A stretch of DNA of 64,000 nucleotides, from assembly GCA_037157565.1 (NCBI GenBank), contig JAZHRO010000013.1, positions 38,320,501-38,384,500 of the forward strand, read 5' to 3'. Below, one piece after another: positions 34,001 to 44,973 of the stretch. The notes beneath the pieces were generated by a model, which searched no databases, had not been told where the DNA came from, and saw only the letters and a program-made list of their open reading frames with translations. Source of the DNA: Thalassia testudinum (lineage: Eukaryota > Streptophyta > Magnoliopsida > Alismatales > Hydrocharitaceae). The stretch's first letter is position 1; the number at the start of each line of letters is the position of its first letter. The translations under genes and the position numbers were made by a program.

Positions 34001-35335
34001 AGTAACTTGTACCAGTGACCAATGTACATTAGACGAGCTCAAAACAGTAAATACTCAACACGAATACGTAGAGGAACTCGAGTGGGAAACAACGATACTT
34101 CGTTTGCGAACTCTGATTTCGTTTGGGCCTTAAACAGGCCAAAAACATGATTTTTGATCAAAATCAGACGTCTGGGAAAAGATGTCAGAACTCACCTTAT
34201 GTTTCCTGCGGCTGATTCAGACGTCCAAACTCCCTCTGCGGCCGTCTGAGGGTAGTTCCAAACGTCGGACAAGGTCTCCGGTCGTCTGGAATCACCTCCG
34301 GATGTCTGTAGACGTGATCAGACGTCTAAAAGTACTTGGGAAAACACAGGCACGATTTCAGCCCAACAACTCTTGCACTGAGATCTTCTGCATGGCGGAA
34401 ATCAGCGTAGGAACGTACGTACCTCGCGCGATACGTGCTTTCAAACGTCCGATCTTAGCTCTAGATGTCCAGGTGCCTCGCCAGTCATCTGAACTTCACT
34501 CCAGACGTCTGATACTGGAAAACTTCTAGTATCAGAACCTCCTCGCAGCTCACTCTGCTTGCACGTCCGCCTGCAGCGGCAGCTCCAGCAGCTGTAGGAG
34601 TTTGAGCAGCTCCTCGCCGACGTCCTCCTCTCTCCTACGAGCTCCTCCTTGAGCTCCACCGAGCTTTCACGATTGTCTTCCTCCTCCCCCGCTCTTACTC
34701 CCTCGCACTCTCTCGCTCTCACTCTTCCTTGTTCACCCTCACCAGTTGCAGCAGCAGGGATGGGAAGGTGGCTGTCGTAGGAGAAGGTGGAGGTGGTGGT
34801 GGCTGTGGTGTGAGGAGAGGAGAGGAGAAGGGGGGTATATATAGGAGAGGGGTTAGGGTTTGGGTGAGGGGTGAAGGAGAGAGAGAGGATCTCTGCACGT
34901 CGCCCGCACGCACTACGCACCACGCAATACGAAAAACTCACTTTCAGACGTCCTTGCACGTGTCCAGACATTTGATTGAAAGTCCAGATGTCTTAAATGG
35001 CTAAAAAGGTAACGGGTCATTACAAAACCTAAGTGTCGTAGGGTTGTGCAAGTGTTTCTAGGACTATAGTGTAGATACTTTGAGGCTCTTTAACAAGTAC
35101 TCTATGAAAATAAAGAGCAAAGAACAAATGAAAACAAATTACAGACTATAAGACAGAACATCTATCATGTTCTTCTGTCTTCTTCCTTCTTCAAGCTTTC
35201 GCTCATCGCGAAGCTCCTTCTCCTCCAATGAGCTCCTACAATCCACCATGGACGCGAGCTCTGAGGTCCTTCACACTTGTATCCATTTGCATTTTCCTGA
35301 AATCTAAAGCTCAAATACAAATATTAAAACACAAG
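31070..35335 (-). mobile_element. Family-B LTR (Sirevirus-like), minus strand, outermost shell of the nest
   Basis: Starts TGTTGATTCC and continues as the reverse complement of the B LTRs at 2343 and 36412: GGGGGTGA end region, reversed TATAAATAG near 31730, and CAGACGTC-like words between about 31850 and 32340. It is split by the A solo LTR 32414-35024 and cut again at 35336 by a second A LTR. Its last 60 or so bases, with the far target duplication, must lie beyond the window. Older than both A insertions. Confidence 0.8.
32414..35024 (-). mobile_element. Family-A solo LTR, minus strand
   Basis: 2611 bp from TGTTACGACCC to GGGTCATTACA. It is flanked by AAACC on both sides (32409-32413 and 35025-35029), an exact duplication. 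With the copy at 776 it forms a subfamily whose LTR starts TGTAATGACCC. It has a TATATATA box near 34834 (read on -), two exact CAGACGTCTG palindromes (34165, 34502) and the dyad at 34511-34533. Confidence 0.9.
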
Positions 35336-36411
35336 TGTTACAAGCCGGTTCCCGAATCCTTATAGGATAAGAGATCGGCTCGACTCGACTAATCCCAAGA
35401 CCCAGTCATCCAACAAGAAATAACCAAAAAGCAGGAAAGTAAACCACATTCACTATGCTAAGTAACTAACAGTAAAAGAGTACAAGTAGTAAAGGAAGTA
35501 AAAGCTGCTAACATTACATATCACCACCACAACAGCAAGGTAGAATAGAGTACATAATAGAAATGGTAACAACAGTCTAACTCACTAGCAAAAGGAAGTA
35601 CTACAAAAATAGGAACTACTGCTGGACTCGACTAGACCCAGCACCTTCTGCAGCCGGTGACTTGGGCTGCTCAACTCTTAGACCTGAAAAAGATTATGAG
35701 TAAACGGAGTCAGCGAACGCTGAGTAGAGTGTTAACCAACTAACTAATGCAATAAAGATTAACAGGTAATTTTATCTTTTCCAATTATTTTATTTTGCAA
35801 GTCATTTCTTTTCATCCATTGGTTTACTTTCAAATCTCTTTCTTGATCTCGTATGTTCCTTGTGGGAACGATCTTGATTGCAGTCTTTTCGGAAGATTAG
35901 AAGACACACGTGGAGCTCTCCTAGCCAGGAGAGTCCTCGCGGTGATCCTACACCCAATCAACCACCTTGAGGTCACGGACAGCATAGCGGTGACTACGGC
36001 ATGTGCGATAAGCCCACGGGTAGCTACCCCGCACTGGCAAGCGGTTAGTCGTTTCTGCTAGCGGGTACGCCCAAAGTACAGCATAGAACAGTATAGGGTC
36101 TAGCCCTCTCAGTAACAGGGGTCTAGCCCCTCAGAACCAAACAGGGGTCTCGCCCCTCCACAGTCGAGCACCCTCGTCTGACTACCCTGGTTTACCCAGT
36201 GGGCCTAACAAGTCGGTGTAGGGTGGCTAGCTGAATCCCGGGCCCCGTAGGGTGGCTAGCGCTCTCCCTACACTAGTAGCTCTCCTCAGTACAATGTACG
36301 CGAGAGCTAAAAGAAGTCGGTGTAGAGTGGCCAATCCTAACCCCAGGTCCCAACCCAAGGGCGGTTAGCTCTGCTCTACACTAAACAGGAGACGGTCGCT
36401 CTCCTTGGTAC
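35336..36411 (-). mobile_element. Family-A LTR, minus strand, cut by the B element
   Basis: Begins TGTTACAAGCC (from TGTTACGACCC) after ACAAG at 35331-35335, and follows the A LTR in reverse for 1.1 kb. At 36411 it is interrupted by the B element. The rest would lie beyond the nested elements, outside the window. Whether it is a solo LTR or part of a full element cannot be seen. Confidence 0.8.
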
Positions 36412-38087
36412 TGTTGGTGCTAGAGCACCACGATCATTTATTTTGATGATAACAAAACACGTGTTATTTGACATTTGCACTTGAAGTCTTAGATTTCAGG
36501 TTAATTGCAAATGGAGACGTGGTTAGACGGAGTTCAAGCTCGCATCGAGGACGGATTAGAGGAGCTTGACGGAGAACAGAGGAGCTTCGCATGGAGCGAT
36601 AGATTGAAGATGGAAGGACAAGAAGAATAGGATATAACTCTGTTTATCTTTCTATGTATTTTTGTCTTTATTTCCTTGCACCTTTTGTTTCTTAGAATAT
36701 TATGTTAAAGAGCCTCGAAGTATCCTAACAGTAGTCCTAGGAACACCTGCACAATCCTAGGATACTTAGGTTTTCTGTAGTGAACTTAGAAAACCAAAAT
36801 AGAGTTCAAACAGCCTTTTCAGATGTCTAATCTGAAAATCAGACGTCTGATAATGACTTTTAAGGCGTCTGACTGTTGACTCAGACGTCCGATAATGTTT
36901 AGGCTGGACTTAGTTAGCTCTGTTTAAAGAAATTAGATGTCCAGACCTCAGTCCAAACATCTTAGAAGACGTCTGATGACTTTGCCAGGCATCCAATTAG
37001 TGGACCGTTGCCTCGTATCAGATGTCCGTAGAGGACACCAGATGTCTGATACATGACCGTTTTGCCTCGGATGTCCCAAAATCTCTTCTCAGAGATCTTA
37101 TAGCCGTTACACTCTCTTGGAAATTTATTCCCGTAGAAAAGTAGGTTTCCAGACGTCCAAACATCATTCCATACGTCCTGTATGTCGTCTGATGACAATG
37201 CACTAGAATCCTGTTTAGATTTGATTCTAGTTAGGAAGGAAACACGCCTAAAATCAGAGGTCTGACTTTGTTCCCAGACGTCTTAAACTGGTTTTCCAGA
37301 CGTCCGATGCCAGGATCAGAGGTCTGATAACCCTGTCAGTGTAATGATTAATCCTGATTTCGGCCTGATTTTCTTGGACTTTGCACCCAACGGCAATGAA
37401 AGCCTTCCAAGGCCTTCCAAAGCCGTCCTAGAACCTCTATAAATAGAGAACCTTTGCCACTCAAACATACACCAAATACAAGAATTTTCACATAATTGTG
37501 TCAAATTGATCTATAGAAGAAGCTCTTGCTCTTCAAGCTTAAGTTCTATACCTAGAGAGCTTGATTCCCGTTGCGCACCCGCTCTCCCTCCGCGATTACG
37601 AGCGCGACAAAGCGCTACCGCGTGGTTCACGCATCCACGTCGTCGACGCACTTCTTACAAAGGGAAGCATCCTAACTCCTATAGAAGCTTAGTTTAAGAA
37701 TATCTTTGTTGGCTCTATAGGACTATTCTAGTATTTTACTTTGCTTGTATTGGGTATTCGCTTTGCGAATTCTCGTCTCCTTCGTGAGACAAAATCCTTC
37801 TCGTGAAGAGAAGGGGTTTGAGGTACGCTACCTTCGTATAAAGTAGCATGGTTGTAATTGAGGTTGTACTACTCTCATTTAAGTAGTACGTTAATGGATT
37901 TGATCAACTTGGTTGATCGAAAAATCCTAACTCGAGAGGGTTAGGTGGTGGTTTTCACTCGTGTTGGGTTTTCACCTAAAAATCATTGTGTACTTTGTGT
38001 GATTGTTATTTTATGAGATTGTTCTATATTTTAATTCCGTAATTTTTACGTCACGCAGATCTCACCCCCTCCAAGTAGGGATTTACA
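36412..38087 (+). repeat. 5' LTR of the family-B element
   Basis: 1676 bp, TGTTGGTGCTAG to GGGATTTACA. Aligns with 2343-3995 throughout. It carries CAGACGTCTG-like words from about 36820 to 37330 (one exact, 36840-36849), all upstream of a TATA box at 37438-37446 (TATAAATAG). Confidence 0.88.
37438..37446 (+). promoter_or_regulatory. TATA box of the family-B 5' LTR
   Basis: TATAAATAG at the same distance from the LTR start as in the copy at 3339. Confidence 0.65.
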
Positions 38088-38089
38088 AT

Positions 38090-38102
38090 TGGTATTAGAG
38101 CT
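38090..38102 (+). other. Primer binding site of the family-B element
   Basis: TGGTATTAGAGCT, two bases after the LTR end. One C-to-T difference from the initiator-Met tRNA type. Confidence 0.85.
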
Positions 38103-38140
38103 AAGTCATGCAGATAAGAGTAACACCCAGCAAGAAGATC

Positions 38141-39379
38141 ATGGAGGGGAGTAGTTCCGCAATCCGGATCTTCGAGTGGCAATCCGCGACCCTTCCGCCA
38201 TTCTTCGACGGGAGCAACTACCCCTACTGGAAGCTTCGGATGAAGACTTGGCTTCAAGTCAATGACTTCACGATTTGGGCCAGGTGCGAGACGTCATTTG
38301 ACATCCTAGAGAAACCTGCAAGAGGCTACTTGCAACAACAAATTCGTGAACTCTCTTTAAACGCGAAGACCATGAACGCCCTCTACTATGCATTCAGCCT
38401 GGAGGAGTTCAACAGAATCTCGCAATGCGCCACCGCATACGAGATTTAGCACACACTTGAGGTAACTCACGAAGGTACCTCTAAGGTAAAGACTTCTAAA
38501 ATAAATTTACTTTCTCAAGAATTTGAATCCTTTACTATGAAGTTTAACGAATCTTTAAATGAGATGAACACTAGGTTCACTCTCATTGTAAATAGTTTAA
38601 AAGCTTTAGGGAAGACCTTCATCAAGGGGGAGTTTCAAGGAAAGCTACTCCGTTCCTTTGGACCAGAATTGGAGTAGAAGGTCACCATGATTGAGGAAGC
38701 AAATGAGGTGGAGGAGCTTAACATGGAAGATCTCCTATGCAATCTAATGGCCTACGAGACAAAGCTGAATTAGAAGAAGAAGGATACACCAGAGCCAAAG
38801 CCGAAGAAGACCCTTGCATTCAGAGTTGAATTGGATAGCGAGGTAAATTCCAACGACGAAGACTTTAAAATTTTACTTAAAAACTTTTCCAAGTTTTGTA
38901 AGGAATCAGAGAAAGAAAAGAAGGAAAAGAAGGAAAGTCCGAGATGTTGCTACCACTGCAACAAGAAATGGCATCTACAACCAGAATGCCCACTTCTTAA
39001 GAAGGAGAAGAAGAAGGAAAAGGAGAAGGAGTCTAAGAAGAAGGAATTCCAAGCAACTTGGGACGACTCGAGCTCAGAAGAAGAAGAAGAGCAGAACCCT
39101 GAGGAAGAAACTGCTTGCTTTGGTTTCATGGTTAGAGGAAGTGATAGCGACAGCGATAACTTCGACAATGAGGTACATTCCGATTTACAAGATGCTTTTA
39201 ATGAGCTATTTGAAATTAGTAAATCACTTAAGATAGAAAATAAAAATGTTAAAAAGAACCTTAGTTTTCTTAAAAATGAAAATGATAGGTTAGAAAAACA
39301 ACTCAAGGATCTAGAAACTAGTCCTAAGGATAATAACTTGCTATTAGAAAATAAAAATTTAATCAATGAAAATACTAAA
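38141..39379 (+). pseudogene. Copia gag with zinc knuckle, broken and truncated
   Basis: Opens MEGSSSAIRIFEWQSATLPP, then FFDGSNYPYWKLRMKTWLQ, the usual start of plant copia gag (nucleocapsid/capsid, UBN2-like family). A CCHC knuckle, CYHCNKKWHLQPEC (CX2CX4HX4C), is encoded near 38948-38989. It is followed by a Lys/Glu-rich stretch, an acidic SSSEEEEEQNPEEE segment and a predicted coiled coil rich in Asn, Lys and Leu. Stops at about 38447 and 38676 (TAG where TGG is plausible) and 38772 (fits CAG) break the first half. The frame is cut at 39379 by the TG end of element C. The long coiled-coil tail after the knuckle fits a Sirevirus-like gag. Confidence 0.85.
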
Positions 39380-40614
39380 TGATTAGAACCTCATCATGAA
39401 TCTTAACTAGCACATTTTGACCTAAATAAGTGCACAAAAAGCTCCTACAAAGCCTAAGGGAAAGCCTAAATCAGAAAAATATAAATTTGAGTATAAAGCA
39501 CTTCACAAGGGGTAAAATTATAATTTTACCAATGCAGTACACATACGGGATTTCTAAGGGTCTAAACACAGGTCAAATGGGCTTAACAAGAGAGAAAGTG
39601 GGATGAATTGATCGGAAAAGGGTTATAGCAGCATCTAAGAATTAAATGACATTCTTTAATCCTAAAATAAACCTACTTTAATTCATGAAGTTTCAGGTAA
39701 GATAAAAATCAATTAAACCCTCTAAAAGTTATGAAAAAATATCCCCTAGAATTTAGAACCTTAAATTTGGCCATTGGAACCTATCTCGACCTAGATTGAG
39801 AACCATACCTAATTTTTGACCTAATTTGGGTTTCTGTGCAAATTGACCTAACAAACATGGTAAAACCTAAAATCCAACATCACCATTGGATTTCTTAGGT
39901 CCAAATTAGGTTTGTACCAAAATTTGAGCATAAGGGAAGGCCATTTTGACCTACTTTACAAATTGGTCCCCAAAAATTACTTTTTGACCCTTTACTTTTT
40001 GAACCCTTGCACTTAGCCCCACAACTTTCCCTTCGTTCTTTGCAAGCCGGTCCCTCTGCCACCCACAGCAGCTGCCCATGCCTCCAGCGACTTTGCGTGG
40101 AAGATGGCGCTGCGCAGGATATGGGGACCGGCCCCAAAAAAGAGAGCAGGGTCCCCTGCATTGTCTTCTTCCACATGGACCCCCTCCCACGCCCTGCCGA
40201 CGCCCATACCTCTCGTGCGAACGCTCGAGAGGCATGGGTCTCTTTTCCGGCCATTCTCCGGCGGTCTACCCACGCTTCCTCCTCGAGATCTCCTCGCCAA
40301 CATCTATTTAAGGAGCGACAGGGGTTGCTAGTTACTCCAAGCTCGATTTGGCCAAAGAACTCCCCCAAATTCATCCCCTCCTCACTTCGACCAATAGCCC
40401 GACGCTTCCAGCGACTCTTCCTCCCTCTTCTCGTCGCTCTGCCACCATACCAATGGCATAGCCAGCTCCGCCATTCTCCTCCACACCAGGACGTACCAGC
40501 TGGCACACTCCGACCCATTCTCTTCGTCACCGCCCCCTCCTCTGGCACCTTCATCTCCGTCGACGGCAAAGACGCACCGATCGCCATCTCCTCCCTTCCG
40601 TCCGCTTAGTTAGG
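39380..40614 (+). repeat. 5' LTR of element C, left part
   Basis: Starts TGATTAGAACCTCATCATG; the 3' LTR at 62889 starts TGATAAGAACCTCATCATG and follows it closely for 1.1 kb. Interrupted by the C' element; TTAGG at 40610-40614 is the left target duplication of C'. Confidence 0.85.
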
Positions 40615-43425
40615 TGATAACGGCGTTGTGACTAGCTTTTGTTATAGAAATTACGTTGTAGTACAGCTAGTCATTGCCATCATTACAGATATATTTTTTA
40701 CTCGGAAAATAAAAGAGTTCCCGAGGTCGAACTCATGGAGCAAGTCGTATTCTAGAAGTACAGTGTTTCTTCTTATTACAAAAATAAAGAGAGAGAGAGA
40801 GATGGAAATTTGGCTTCTTCTGCTTCTCTTCTTTCTTCCTCTTTGTCTTCTCCTCGTGGTCTTCTTCTGTCTTCTGTTCTTCCTTGTTTTCTCTTCATCT
40901 TTGGCTCTTGATTTCTTCTTCTTTGTCTATCTCCTCGTGGTCTTCTCTTCTGCCTTCTGTTCTTCCTTGTTTTCTCTTCTTCTTCTTCTGTTCTTCAGAT
41001 CTTCCTCTCGTGCTCTTCTTCTTCTTTTCTTTTGCTTTCAGGACGTCATCTCTCCTTCTTTCTTCTTTTCTTCTTCTTCTTCTTCTTCAATCCTTCTGTC
41101 CTTCTTCTTCTTTTGCCTTCAGGACGTCGTCTGATTTTCCAATCAGACGACTTAAATGCTGAAGCTACAGTGTCTTCCTTAGCTTCCTTCTTCTTCTGCT
41201 TTGTGTTCTCTTCTTCTTCTTCTTCTTTTTCTTCCGCAGTCCTTCTTATTCTTCACCTGTGCCTGCACACTTCACGGTTTACACGTCAGAGGGTAAAACC
41301 TATTCTACCCTCCCCCCGCGTCTCTCTCTCTCAGAGTTCACTCTTAGGAAAGCTCTCCCAGAACAACCGGGTAATCGGGTACGCGGGTCGCGCCCGGGTC
41401 CAGGCCCACCGGCGTGCGGTGGTGGGCGAGGAGTGCAGGTCGGGCTTAGTCGGGTCGGGCCAGGTTCGCAGGGCGTGAACGCGGACGAGGCCGGGTAATC
41501 GGGCAGGTGAAGGGGACCTCACCCCGTGATCTGAGGCAAACAGCTTAAGGCACTTTTTGCCTTTAAGCGCTTGCTTGCCTCGGTGAGTTTCCGAGGTGGG
41601 ACTAAATGTCCCACCTCAATTGGACACCTGCGCGGAGGAGGCAGCGGCAGTCGAGGCTTCGCGCGAGGGCTTCGCCTCAACTGCTTCCTGGCACTTCGCG
41701 AAGACACCTCGCATCGCCTGGGAGCGTGACCTGGGCGCGGCGCGCCTGGAGCAGCAGGTCGAAGGAGCTTATTCACCTCAGCAATGGCGGCGGCGAGTGA
41801 AGTTCCTGTTTACAGAGAAAGGGCCTCTCGGCCTAATTAGATACGCGGAGGACCTTCGCCGTGGCACGACGAAGGTGGTCGGGGGGTCTGCAGGTGGCGG
41901 GGCGGAGCCTAAGGGCCGCCCTAGGTCAAACTGCGGTTTGGGAGATGGGTTTGATCGGTGGGTCTGCAGAGGGTGATTGGTGGGAAGTGGAAGGGCGGAG
42001 GTTGATCAGGGTGAGGAGGCGAAGGTTCTGCGGTGGTCGGCAAGCCGTGTGGGTTGCTGGAGTGATGGGAGCGGGTCGCCGGAGTGTGGCCGGAGGTGGA
42101 GAAGGTGAGGGTGATTGGTCGAAATCGGGGACGACAGTAAAGGTTTAAAGTGAGGAAAAGGAAGAGGGGAGGAAGAGGAGAAGTTATACCTACTTAGCAG
42201 GACGAGGAGGGGCCGGAGCATGCGACAGCCGTATCGACTGTCGCCGGAGAAGAAACTGCCCAGAGGAAGGGGCGACGACGAGGAGAGGGCCGGAGAAGCG
42301 CGCGCTGGGTACGGTGCGGCGCGGGAAGAGCGAGGGAAGGCAACCCTGCTGCTGGTAGTGCGGTAGGGCGATGAGGAGGAGGAGGAGAAGCCGTCGGAGC
42401 AAGGGGGAGTCTGTCGGAGTGGGAAGAGAGGAAGTGAGGGGGTATCTCCGTCAGATCCGTGCTGGGAAGAACGGTGGAGCGACAGGGGTATTTATAGGGG
42501 CAGAATCAGAGAGGAGGGCGGAGGGAGACGACGTGTCTCCCTCGCTGGAGGATGCCGGAGGAAGGAGACCCATACCGTCCGTGCGTTCACACGGGCGGTA
42601 TGGGTGGTCGCAGCACTCAGGGGGGTGCTCCTGCGGTGGCTGACGACGCAGGGCACCCCCATTTGACCTGGCAGGCCCTCCCCCTCACCCTGCGCAGCGC
42701 CATGCTCTGCGCAAGGTCGTCGGAGCATGGTGCTGGTCAGGTTTTGCAGGAGGGACCTGAACACAAAGAACGAAGGAGAGTTAGGGGCTAAAATGTGAGG
42801 GTTCAAAAGTTGAGGGCCAAAAAGTAAATATATGAGGACCAAAGTGTAAAGTTGGTCAAGAAGGTTTCTTCTTAGGCTCAAGTTTTTATACATGACTAAT
42901 TAGGACCTAAGGATTCTGATGGTGAATTTTATTTCTATATTAAATCTTGTTTGACCGGTCAATTTACGCAAAAACCAAAATTAAGTTGTTAATTGGGCAT
43001 GGTTCTCAATGTAGGCCAAAATGGGTTTCTAAGGCCAAATTGAAGGTTCCAAACCCTAGAGATTATTTTTCTATCAATTTTAGAGGGTTTATTTGATTTT
43101 TTCTCTGCTTCTAACCTCGTGTATTTAAGTGGGTTTGTTTTTAGGATTATAGGATGTCATTTAATTCTTCGGAGTTGTTGTAGCCCTTGTTGAGTCATCT
43201 CATCACACTTTTCTTCTTATTAGGTTGTTTTCACCTATGTTTGGATCCTGAGCTACCCTGTTTGCAGATTGTGATGGTAAAATTGCATTTTAACCCCTTA
43301 TGACTTGTTTTCTCCTTAAACTCAGAATTCTCTAAGTTAAGCCTTTCTTTGAGTTATGTAGGAGCTTTTATTCTCTGTATTAGGTCAAAATGAGCTAGTT
43401 ATAGCTCATGATGAGGTTCTCATCA
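40615..43425 (-). repeat. 3' LTR of element C'
   Basis: TGATAACGGCG to TTCTCATCA in + reading. Contains a (TTC)n-rich stretch around 40840-41110, a perfect 11-bp-arm hairpin (41126-41151) and a reversed TATA box (TATTTATA, 42489-42496). Long frames here such as 40628-41134 come from the TTC-rich sequence and are not genes. Confidence 0.85.
41126..41151. other. Perfect hairpin in the C' LTR
   Basis: GTCGTCTGATT, four bases, then its exact complement. Conserved without change in the other LTR (51150-51175). The arm contains CGTCTGA, a half of the CAGACGTCTG motif abundant in families A and B. Confidence 0.7.
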
Positions 43426-43440
43426 TACCCCCATGCCTAG
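43426..43440 (-). other. Polypurine tract of element C'
   Basis: On the minus strand CTAGGCATGGGGGTA runs directly into the 3' LTR. The related element C has AAGCATGGGGCTA in the same place (62876-62888). Confidence 0.75.
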
Positions 43441-44973
43441 CTTTTGCTAGTCCCTTAGCAAAAACTTAAGGTTTCAACCCTTGTTCTAGACCATGAAGTT
43501 CTTAATAGCTTCAGATAAGTGTTTTTTCATTTAAACTTAGATTAGGTTAGAATGCTGACCATAGGCTTAAAAGGTACTCTAGTACCAATCAAGATCCAAA
43601 TCTGTCTAGCTTCAGCCTCAGTCCTTAGCAAAGGTTTTTAAGGCCCACAAGAACTAACCTAAGGTCTATTGGACTTTGTGGTTAAAGCACCCGTGCTTGA
43701 AATGATTTTAGCCCTGGTTCAGTTCGCAGTGCGTTTTATAAGAGAGAGATAGAAAGTTTTTCTATTTGGAGAGTTTTCTCTCTCTTTTTCTTTTTAGTTC
43801 TAGCCTAGGATTGGCTTTTCAACACGGTCTGTATCAGATTCCTTGCTCCCATCATCAATCCTCAAGGGTTCCTGGCAATCGATGCTTCGAGATAGCACCG
43901 CCCATCGCAACCCCCGGAACCCTGGCTATTGAGATTTCGAGATAATCCCATCCATGGTGTTCCGTGGCTGAATTCAGACCCTGGCAATTGACACTTCGAG
44001 ATAATGCCATCCATGGAATCTGAACCAGCAGAGTGCTTACATGCCCCCAGTAGGATATGTAAATATCCTAAGAGACAAGCACCGAGGAGATGATATTTTG
44101 TTACGCATCTTTGAGGAGATTTCCCGCCTCTCCGCGCTGGGAACTCATCCAAATCAACTTGTGTTGATCGGCCGCTCCTACTCTAGGTGTACTTTTCAGA
44201 ATTTTGCGACGCTTCTGCGTGATTTTGATTTTTACACTTACTGAACCAGGCTGTGTGTGAGGTTAGGGTGCTTAGGTTACTGAGTCCCGTAAACAAAAAA
44301 TTAGTTAATGAGGCCAAATACTCCCTAAGCCTTAGACCTAATACTTCAGCTTTTCATTTTCCTCAACCTCTTGAGGAGTGTCCAGATCTTAATGGGTACT
44401 AAGAGTCTATTCAAGAATGCCTAAGGTTTGCGTTCTTACTAATCTCATTATGCACTTTTCAGTTATTTTCTTGAATGAGGTCTAGAACTTAGGTTAATTC
44501 CTTAGTTCCTTACTAATGACTATCACTTGTTTCTCATATTTTGTGCTCTTTTTTTCCTTTTGTTTCTTTTCTCCTTCTCCTTCACAAAATTTCCTTTCTC
44601 CTCTTATTCTCTTATTCTTTCTCAAAAAATTTTTAATTTTTATGGTGTTTTTGGCATATGTCAATTTTTTGTTTGAAACCTTTTCTTACACGTTTTGCAC
44701 TTTCATACCCCCCCATGCCTAAGATTTGCAATGTCCTCATTGTAACATAGGGGGTTTTTATTCAACTTAGTTCATACATTAGGACAGATGTTTTAATGAG
44801 TGAATGGGTCGGGGTGACTGTTGCGGATGATTTTTAATCTCAGATGCAAGCACCTGAGGTGGAGTCGGCTGTCCAAAAGTGTGAATTTCAAGTGCACAAA
44901 GGTTTTAGAAAAGGTTTCAGGTTTTTAAAGAAAATGACGGGCTGCCTCCCGTTGAGCGCTAAATTTGATGCCT
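43441..44973 (-). other. 3' non-coding region of element C'
   Basis: Shares long stretches with element C (58634-59440 and 62174-62871), including, read on -, CGGGAGGCAGCCCGTC just after the ORF. It also holds the triple module at 43871-44018. No reading frame of interest. Confidence 0.65.
43871..44018 (-). repeat. Triple diverged module near the 3' LTR of C'
   Basis: Three copies of a CCTGGCAAT...TTCGAGATAAT...CCATCCATGG unit begin at about 43871, 43921 and 43980 (50-59 base spacing). The same triple occurs in element C at about 62300-62452 in the opposite orientation on the page, that is, the same orientation relative to the element. Confidence 0.65.

Larger units (their letters stand above)
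36412..39379 (+). mobile_element. Sirevirus-like copia element (family B), 5' part
   Basis: Full 5' LTR (36412-38087), PBS and gag, then interrupted at 39380 by the Athila-type element C. Its pol and 3' LTR must lie beyond the window. It entered the A LTR at GGTAC, four bases from where the other B copy entered a different A LTR. Confidence 0.85.

Noticed and set aside
39895..40609. Frames of about 200 codons on both strands
   Set aside because: They lie inside the C LTR, overlap each other on opposite strands and have no recognisable domain.
40628..41134. 168-codon frame rich in Leu, Phe and Ser, looking like a membrane protein
   Set aside because: It is produced by the TTC/CTT-rich stretch of the C' LTR; the copy at 50640-51158 has different repeat numbers.
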